Assembly: GCA_009908535.1 (NCBI GenBank)
Contig: JAAAOD010000083.1
Coordinates: 1 to 9,953, forward strand
DNA: 9,953 nucleotides
Direction of reading: 5' to 3'
Source of the DNA: Verrucomicrobiota bacterium
GTDB lineage: Bacteria > Verrucomicrobiota > Verrucomicrobiia > Opitutales > Oceanipulchritudinaceae
In this document: piece after piece, positions 4,794 to 9,953 of the stretch
Layout: each line of letters starts with the position of its first letter
Position numbering within the stretch: the first letter of the stretch is position 1
Translations under genes and position numbers: made by a program
The notes under the pieces: model-generated
Told to the model about the DNA's origin: nothing
Database searches by the model: none
Seen by the model: the letters and a program-made list of their open reading frames with translations, nothing else

Positions 4794-6583
4794 GTTACCT
4801 GCAGAAACTCGGCCTCGGAAAGGCCGGTTACGACAAGACTCCCTACGTCCCGGTCAAGGATCACGCCGACGCATGCTGGTGCGGCTGGAAGGACATCGCC
4901 GAACAGCTGGGCAAGCGGCTCAAAGGCCTCGACAAAGCGGCCCCCGTCCTCGCCGTCGAGGCCTACACCGGCCTGCATGACGATGAAATCATCGCCGCCC
5001 TCGCGGAGGGCCTGTCCCCCGCACGCTTCGTCGAGACGGAAAAGACCCTTTTCAAAAGCGAGACCGAGATCGAGGCGCTCGTCGCACCGGATCTCGGAGG
5101 CGACGACCCCCTCTTCGGACGTATCAGCCGATTGACTACGATTGATTTCATGGATGCGGACAAGCGGGCGGCGCTGAAAGCGGAGGCCGACGGCTGGACC
5201 GGCCTGACCATCGTCTATGGGCCTGGCGCGCTGCTCTGCTGCGAGCCCGACCTGATCGTCTATGCCGACATGCCGCGCTGGGAGCATCAGATGCGCCAGC
5301 GCCGCAACGAGGTGCGGAACCTCGGCGTCGAGAACAAGAACCTCGGTGCGAAACTGCAATACAAGCGCAGCTTTTTCATCGATTGGCGGGTCGGCGACAA
5401 ACTCAAGCGCGCGACCTTTGACCGCTGGGACTATTACCTCGAGACGGTCCGACCGAACGAGCCGAAATTGATTTCCGGGGAGGCTTTCCGCGCCGGGCTC
5501 GCGTGCGCCGCACGGCGCCCCTTCCGCGTGGTGCCGTTTTTCGACCCGGGCGTATGGGGCGGACGATGGATGAAAGAAGTCTGCGATTTGCCGGACGCCC
5601 CGCACAACTTCGCATGGTGCTTCGACTGCGTGCCGGAAGAAAACAGCCTGCTGCTCGGCTTCGGCGAAACCCGTGTGGAAATCCCCTCCATCAACCTCGT
5701 CTTCCGCCACCCGAAGGAGCTGCTCGGCGAGCCGGTTTACGGGCGTTTCGGCGCGGAGTTCCCCATCCGCTTCGACTTCCTCGATACGATGGGTGGCCAG
5801 AACCTCAGCTTTCAGGTGCATCCCCTGATCGACTACGCTTACGAGCACTTCGGCCTGCGATACACCCAGGACGAGAGCTACTACATCCTCGACGCCGAAC
5901 CGGACGCCGGGGTCTACCTCGGCCTGAAAGAGGATGTCGAGCCGGAGGCCATGATCGCCGATCTCGCCACCGCCGCAGGAGATCCGGAAAGGCCCTTTCC
6001 CGACGAAAAACACGTCGCGCGCTTCCCCGCGAAGAAGCACGACCATTTTCTGATCCCGGCCGGGACTTGTCATTGTTCGGGTGCCAACAGCATGGTCCTG
6101 GAAATCAGTCACACGCCTTATATTTTCACCTTTAAACTGTGGGACTGGGACCGGCTAGACCTCGATGGCAAACCCCGCCCGATCAATCTTGAGAGAGGCG
6201 CCGCCAATATTCAGTGGGACCGTCGTGAAAAATGGGTCGAAGCAAACCTGATCAACCAGCTCGAAGCGATCGACAACGGCGACGGCTGGCGTGAAGAGCG
6301 CACCGGCCTCTACCCGAGCGAGTTCATCGAAACGCGTCGTCACTGGTTCACCAAAGCAGTCGACCACGATACCGGGAGCAGGAGTGTCAACGTGATCAAT
6401 CTCGTGCAGGGCGAGGAAGCCATCGTCGAGAGCCCGACCGGGGCCTTCACGGCCTTCGTCGTGCACTACGCCGAAACCTTCATCATTCCGGCCGCCGTCG
6501 GACGCTACACTATCCGTCCCCATGGAGCCGCCGAAGGCAAAGAATGCGCGACGCTGAAAGCCTTCGTGCGCGTCAGCCCATGA
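4790..6583 (+). CDS. Class I mannose-6-phosphate isomerase-like protein with long N-terminal domain
   Basis: A 597-residue cytoplasmic protein, much longer than the roughly 300-400 residues of simple ManA enzymes. The C-terminal half (about 245-597) is the type I mannose-6-phosphate isomerase cupin: FDPGVWGGRWMKEVCDL (251-267), SFQVHP (340-345), DESYYILDAEPDAGVYLGL (361-379) and AGTCHCSGANSMVLEIS (424-440). The expected zinc ligands are Gln342, His344, Glu362 and His428. Residues 1-240 form a separate conserved region with YGPGALL (143-149), IVYADMPRWEHQMRQRR (156-172) and YKRSFFIDWRV (191-201). Long ManA-like proteins with such a region are, as I recall, found in other bacteria. Its role is unknown to me. 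The reaction is presumably mannose-6-phosphate to fructose-6-phosphate. The start overlaps the preceding stop (ATGA), and its stop overlaps the kinase start. Confidence 0.85.
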   Translation: MSYLQKLGLGKAGYDKTPYVPVKDHADACWCGWKDIAEQLGKRLKGLDKAAPVLAVEAYTGLHDDEIIAALAEGLSPARFVETEKTLFKSETEIEALVAPDLGGDDPLFGRISRLTTIDFMDADKRAALKAEADGWTGLTIVYGPGALLCCEPDLIVYADMPRWEHQMRQRRNEVRNLGVENKNLGAKLQYKRSFFIDWRVGDKLKRATFDRWDYYLETVRPNEPKLISGEAFRAGLACAARRPFRVVPFFDPGVWGGRWMKEVCDLPDAPHNFAWCFDCVPEENSLLLGFGETRVEIPSINLVFRHPKELLGEPVYGRFGAEFPIRFDFLDTMGGQNLSFQVHPLIDYAYEHFGLRYTQDESYYILDAEPDAGVYLGLKEDVEPEAMIADLATAAGDPERPFPDEKHVARFPAKKHDHFLIPAGTCHCSGANSMVLEISHTPYIFTFKLWDWDRLDLDGKPRPINLERGAANIQWDRREKWVEANLINQLEAIDNGDGWREERTGLYPSEFIETRRHWFTKAVDHDTGSRSVNVINLVQGEEAIVESPTGAFTAFVVHYAETFIIPAAVGRYTIRPHGAAEGKECATLKAFVRVSP

Positions 6584-7614
6584 ACCTGCCCGGAAAGATC
6601 TATCTCGGCATCGACTGTGGCGCCACCACTTCCAAGGTCGGCGCGGTCGATACGGACGGCGAGCCGGTCAGCCCGCGCCTCCGACAGAGTTCCACCCGGA
6701 GCACGGACGGCGCGCAGGCCATAGTCGACGGCTGGATGCGCGGTGCGGCGGACTTCCTGCGGGCCGAAGGCTTCCGCTGGAGCGATGTCGCGGGTGTGGG
6801 GCTGGCCATACCGGGACCGTACCTCGACTACGGTGTCCTCGGCAAGATGCCGAACATGCCGGAATCGCTGAAAGGCTGGCACTTCCTTGACGATCTCACC
6901 GACGCCGTCGCCGAAGCGGCGGGCCGCACGATCCCGACGGTGACGGCCAACGACGGGCAGCTGGCCGGATTTGCCGAGGCACGGGTCGTGCAGGCCGGGC
7001 ATGGGGGCTCCGTCTTCATGCTTTCTCCGGGTTCCGGCCTTGGCTGCGCCTATGTCCGTGCCGACGGCCAATTCGATCCCGGCGACAACCACGCGGCCGC
7101 CTGCCTCTGCCACCTGCCCGCCCCGGTCGAACTCTTCGATGTGCCGCCCCTGCAGTGCGGCTGCGGCTACGATTGGAATTGTATCGAACCCTACACGTCG
7201 CTCTCGGGGCTTCCGCAATTGCTTCGCCATTACCTTCCCCGCTATCCCGAGCACCCTTTGCACCGGTCCTCGGCGACGGACAAAGAAAAAGCCCTCTCCC
7301 TGCGCGGCCTCGCCCAGGAAGGCGACGCCCTCGCCCGGGAAATTTTCGATCTTCAAGCCACCGCCCTCGGCTACGCCATCGCCATGGCCAACCGCGCCTA
7401 CGATCCCACCCATATCATCATCGGCGGCGGCATCGTCGATCCCGAAGCCACCACCGAAGCCTTCCGCATACGCTATTTCAAGTGCATGAAGGAGGCTGCC
7501 GCGAAGTACGTGTGGACCGACTTCAGCAAAATGCGGTTCCACCAGGCCCGTCTCGGCGAGCTCTCCCAAGCCATCGGAGCCGCTCTCCTCGTCCGCCAAT
7601 CCGAGACCGGCTGA
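6580..7614 (+). CDS. ROK-family sugar kinase
   Basis: A 344-residue ATP-dependent hexokinase of the ROK family, likely acting on glucose, mannose or fructose in the cytoplasm. Visible motifs are the N-terminal phosphate loop YLGIDCGATTSKVGAVD (8-24), GLAIPGP (74-80), the catalytic region TANDGQLAGFAE (122-133) with Asp125 as the likely base, SPGSGLGCAYV (149-159), and the zinc motif QCGCGYDWNCIE (192-203) with Cys193, Cys195 and Cys201, plus His178 upstream. The C-terminal ATP-site segment is THIIIGGGIV (277-286). The ATG at 6580 overlaps the previous stop (ATGA) and sits close to the phosphate loop. The frame opens further upstream at 6544 but that lies inside the previous gene. Its product would be the substrate of the isomerases encoded just before it. 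Confidence 0.9.
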   Translation: MNLPGKIYLGIDCGATTSKVGAVDTDGEPVSPRLRQSSTRSTDGAQAIVDGWMRGAADFLRAEGFRWSDVAGVGLAIPGPYLDYGVLGKMPNMPESLKGWHFLDDLTDAVAEAAGRTIPTVTANDGQLAGFAEARVVQAGHGGSVFMLSPGSGLGCAYVRADGQFDPGDNHAAACLCHLPAPVELFDVPPLQCGCGYDWNCIEPYTSLSGLPQLLRHYLPRYPEHPLHRSSATDKEKALSLRGLAQEGDALAREIFDLQATALGYAIAMANRAYDPTHIIIGGGIVDPEATTEAFRIRYFKCMKEAAAKYVWTDFSKMRFHQARLGELSQAIGAALLVRQSETG

Positions 7615-7679
7615 GGCTTTGACACGGCAAAAGGTCGAAGGTATTCCTCCCGAAACACCCCGCGAAGCACAGCCAATTC

Positions 7680-9143
7680 ATGAAAACCCGACCCAACATC
7701 GTTCTCACCTTCGCCGACGACCAGCCCGCCTATGCCATGGGCTGCGCCGGAAACGATACGCTGAAAACGCCCGCCATGGACGCCCTCGCGGCCCGCGGCA
7801 CGATCTTCGACAACGCCAGCCATCCGGGCTCGCACATCGGCGCGGTCTGCGCGCCGAACCGCGCCATGCTGTTTACCGGACAGCACTTCTGGAACATCCC
7901 GAACGTCATCAAAGGCTGGTGGGAGGAAGGTTGCGAGCGCTTCGAAGCACCCGAGCCCGACCCCGCCGCCACGCCCTTTCTCGGCGAGATGCTGCGCCGT
8001 CACGGCTACCACACCTTCGCCACCGGCAAGTGGCACAACATGCCCTTCTCCTTCCATCGTAATTTCGGCGACGGCGAGGCCATCTGGTTCCACGGCGGAA
8101 ACGCCATTCAGATCGACCTTATGCGGGAAAAGCTGCTCCCCAAGGGCGGCTACGGGCGGGGGCGGCCGGAGTTTCTGCGGCGCGGTCGCGAACACTGGAA
8201 GCACGTCGTGCACGGTTACGACGCCACCGGCGAGTGGGGCCCATGGAACAGCTACCACGATCCGCGCCACGGGGTGGAGATCTTCACCGACGCGGCGGTG
8301 AATTTCATCGAAAACTACGACGGCGATAAGCCCTTCTTTCTCTTCGTCCCGTTCTACGCCCCCCACAACCCGCTCGAAACCGAGCCGGAATGGCACGCGC
8401 GGTATCCTGCAGACCGGATGAAACTGCCGGAAAATTTCCGGGAAACCATCGCCTTCGACAACGGCGGCCTGCTCGGCAAGGAACGCGTCGCGGAGGGCTG
8501 GACGGTGAGCGAAGCGACCGCGCGCGAGTGGATCGCCGGGCTCTACGCCCTGACCGCCCACATGGACGACGGTATCCGCCGGATTCACGAGGCCCTCGAG
8601 CGCAAAGGCTTGCTGGACGAGACCATCGTCGCCCACAGCGGCGATCACGGAAAGTCGTCCGGTCACCACGGCTTCCAGGGCAAATGGACGCTCTACGAGC
8701 ACGACCTCCGCGTCCCGCTCATTCTCGCCGGGCCGGACATCCCCTCCGGCCGGCGTTCCGACGCCCTCGTCCATCAGCACGACCTTTTCCCGACCCTTCT
8801 CGAAGCGGCCGGCATCGACGATCAAGGCACCCACTTCGAGTCACTCTGGCCGCGATTGCAGACGAACCCCGCCGACGGCCGGACGCACCTCTGCGCCGCC
8901 GACCGAGCCACCATGCGCTCCATCCGCGACCGGCGCTGGAAGCTCATCGAATACCGCCCCGACCCCGTCTTCGATCGCGGCGTCGTGCGCACCGAACTGT
9001 TCGACCTTGAGAACGATCCCCACGAGCTGAACGACCTCTCGTCCGATCCGGACCAAAGCGAGCGGATGGCCGCCCTACGGCACCGCCTGATCGACTACCT
9101 GCGACGGCAGGGCGATCCCTGCCTCGATGCGTTTACCGATTGA
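7680..9143 (+). CDS. Type I sulfatase (formylglycine-dependent)
   Basis: A 487-residue member of the alkaline-phosphatase-like sulfatases, removing sulfate esters, probably from a carbohydrate. The signature C-x-P-x-R-x4-T-G is complete: CAPNRAMLFTG, residues 57-67, with Cys57 to be converted to formylglycine by a maturation enzyme not seen in this window. Metal and active-site motifs are RPNIVLTFADDQ (4-15; Asp13, Asp14), TGKWHN (115-120), APHNP (227-231), HSGDHG (319-324; Asp322, His323) and GKW (334-336). LFDLENDPHELNDLS (440-454) is the usual C-terminal subdomain. The start at 7680 is the first ATG after an in-frame stop at 7619, and there is no signal peptide or lipobox, so the protein seems cytoplasmic. 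That is unusual, since most such sulfatases are exported. It follows the kinase after 65 bp. The exact substrate class cannot be read. Confidence 0.92.
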   Translation: MKTRPNIVLTFADDQPAYAMGCAGNDTLKTPAMDALAARGTIFDNASHPGSHIGAVCAPNRAMLFTGQHFWNIPNVIKGWWEEGCERFEAPEPDPAATPFLGEMLRRHGYHTFATGKWHNMPFSFHRNFGDGEAIWFHGGNAIQIDLMREKLLPKGGYGRGRPEFLRRGREHWKHVVHGYDATGEWGPWNSYHDPRHGVEIFTDAAVNFIENYDGDKPFFLFVPFYAPHNPLETEPEWHARYPADRMKLPENFRETIAFDNGGLLGKERVAEGWTVSEATAREWIAGLYALTAHMDDGIRRIHEALERKGLLDETIVAHSGDHGKSSGHHGFQGKWTLYEHDLRVPLILAGPDIPSGRRSDALVHQHDLFPTLLEAAGIDDQGTHFESLWPRLQTNPADGRTHLCAADRATMRSIRDRRWKLIEYRPDPVFDRGVVRTELFDLENDPHELNDLSSDPDQSERMAALRHRLIDYLRRQGDPCLDAFTD

Positions 9144-9162
9144 CCGCCAACCTCGAATCGCC

Positions 9163-9953
9163 ATGGCCAAAGGACTTCTCTTCTCACAAATCGGATACGA
9201 TCCTTCCTTTCCGGCAAAGATCGCCGTCAGGGCGGAAGCCGCCGATTTTCTCTCCAAGGACGCCCGGTGCGAGTTGCTCGCAGAGAGCGGGACCGTCGCT
9301 CAGGCCAATTGCGTAGCCGAGGGCGAACAGTGGAAGGCGCATTGGTGGACCGCCACTTTTCCCGCCGGGCTCGCCGAGGGCGAATATTCCGTACGGGTGG
9401 TCGATGGCGACGAGGTCGTCTTTTCCGAAGAGGGCCTACGCGTCCGCTCCGGCATCCTCTGGAATGCCACCGTCGAAATGATGGCCGTCGAAATGCTCGA
9501 AGCCCGCGCCCGCGTCGCCCCCGCCAACTCCGGCTGGCAGGATGCCGGCGGCGTCTGGCAGGAGAGCAATACACAGAGCGCGACGATTCTCGGCCTTTGC
9601 GATCTGATCGAATTCGCCTCCGCCAGACTGAGGCCCGAAACCACCCAGCGGATCTTCTGGCAGATCGTCCACGGTTGCGAATACCTCCTCCGCACACAGG
9701 AAAAAGCGGCCGGTCGCGGCCATCCTGCCGGGGCCCTTTCCCACGACCTCCTCGGGCACGAGGACGACATCCTGCCCGCCGACGCCCTCAAGGCGGTCGT
9801 CGCCTGGCGCCGCGCCGCGCGCTTCCTGCCCGCCGGCTTCGACGCCCAGCGCAACCGCTTCAACGCCGCCGCCGACCGGGCCCTCCAATGGCTCACCACC
9901 GGGGCGGAGCCCATGGGCGACAAGGGCTTCACCCGGCGGCAACGGGGCCTGCC
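9163..9953 (+). CDS. GH9-like glycoside hydrolase, N-terminal part, cut by window end
   Basis: An open frame from ATG 9163 runs without a stop to the window edge (263 codons seen). Residues 5-95 fit the immunoglobulin-like domain found in front of many family 9 cellulases (FSQIGYDPSFPAKIAV..., then EGEYSVRVVDGDEVV). From about 100 the start of a GH9-like (alpha/alpha)6 barrel follows, with SGWQDAGG (123-130) and a helical stretch (TILGLCDLIEF, IFWQIVHGCEYLLRTQ). In typical GH9 enzymes the corresponding motif is DAGD, whose two aspartates are the base and its helper; here the second is Gly130. There is no signal peptide. ATG 9127 is an upstream alternative that overlaps the sulfatase gene and adds 12 residues. 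The start lies 19 bases after the sulfatase stop, so it is probably co-transcribed. Family membership is fairly clear; activity and substrate are uncertain. Confidence 0.75.
   Translation, partial: MAKGLLFSQIGYDPSFPAKIAVRAEAADFLSKDARCELLAESGTVAQANCVAEGEQWKAHWWTATFPAGLAEGEYSVRVVDGDEVVFSEEGLRVRSGILWNATVEMMAVEMLEARARVAPANSGWQDAGGVWQESNTQSATILGLCDLIEFASARLRPETTQRIFWQIVHGCEYLLRTQEKAAGRGHPAGALSHDLLGHEDDILPADALKAVVAWRRAARFLPAGFDAQRNRFNAAADRALQWLTTGAEPMGDKGFTRRQRGL

Noticed and set aside
4940..5150. A functional P-loop kinase domain at the N-terminus of the ManA-like protein
   Set aside because: The region is only faintly kinase-like. No GxxxxGK(S/T) loop is present, so nucleotide binding is not claimed.
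4769..6112. 447-codon minus-strand open frame
   Set aside because: It is the antisense of the ManA-like gene, whose metal-site motifs and ATGA overlaps settle the coding strand.
7473..8834. 453-codon minus-strand open frame
   Set aside because: It is the antisense of the sulfatase and kinase genes. The plus strand carries a complete sulfatase signature.
9227..9942. Several minus-strand open frames at the right end
   Set aside because: They mirror the GH9-like frame on the plus strand, which starts at 9163, has recognisable family text and stays open to the edge.
1..9953. CRISPR arrays, tRNA or rRNA genes, transposases
   Set aside because: I found no regularly spaced repeats, no tRNA-like arms with a TTC loop in the right context, no rRNA text and no transposase or integrase reading in the gene-free stretches.

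Overview
The window looks like chromosomal DNA of a GC-rich Gram-negative bacterium, most plausibly a polysaccharide-degrading member of the Verrucomicrobiota (Opitutae/Puniceicoccales type). This is inferred from a secreted PEP-CTERM protein, a sulfatase, a GH9-like gene, LacI and DeoR regulators, weak Shine-Dalgarno signals and hairpin-rich intergenic DNA. No rRNA or marker gene is present to prove it.

Layout. Bases 1-650 hold no convincing gene. They contain an imperfect 18-bp inverted repeat, a cluster of GC-rich palindromes, several of which share the same small loop, and short direct repeats. Bases 650-1033, read on the minus strand, hold decayed coding fragments and a minus-strand terminator-like hairpin. 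A PEP-CTERM protein gene (1754-1023, minus) is transcribed divergently from a LacI-family regulator (1868-2890, plus). Two LacI-type operator-like sites lie between them. The LacI gene converges on a DeoR-family repressor gene (3730-2963, minus), with a small hairpin in the gap.

From 3808 to the right edge all genes lie on the plus strand and form one apparent catabolic operon, divergent from the DeoR gene across an AT-rich spacer with TGTTA repeats. The order is: cupin-type glucose-6-phosphate isomerase; a small cupin related to the C-terminal domain of type II mannose-6-phosphate isomerase, carrying an apparent 1-base frameshift; a 597-residue class I mannose-6-phosphate isomerase-like protein with a long N-terminal domain; a ROK-family sugar kinase; a type I sulfatase; and a GH9-like glycoside hydrolase cut by the window end. 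Two ATGA overlaps (4790-4793 and 6580-6583) support translational coupling.

Taken together, the operon encodes sulfate removal, glycoside cleavage, hexose phosphorylation and aldose/ketose-phosphate isomerisation towards fructose-6-phosphate. Neither the sulfatase nor the GH9-like protein shows a signal peptide, so the pathway may process imported sulfated oligosaccharides in the cytoplasm. The substrate (a glucose- or mannose-containing sulfated glycan) is inference. The most unusual points are the frameshifted isomerase cupin, the altered DAGD motif in the GH9-like protein, the paired operators between the PEP-CTERM and lacI-type genes, and the decayed PEP-CTERM-like material beside its intact relative.
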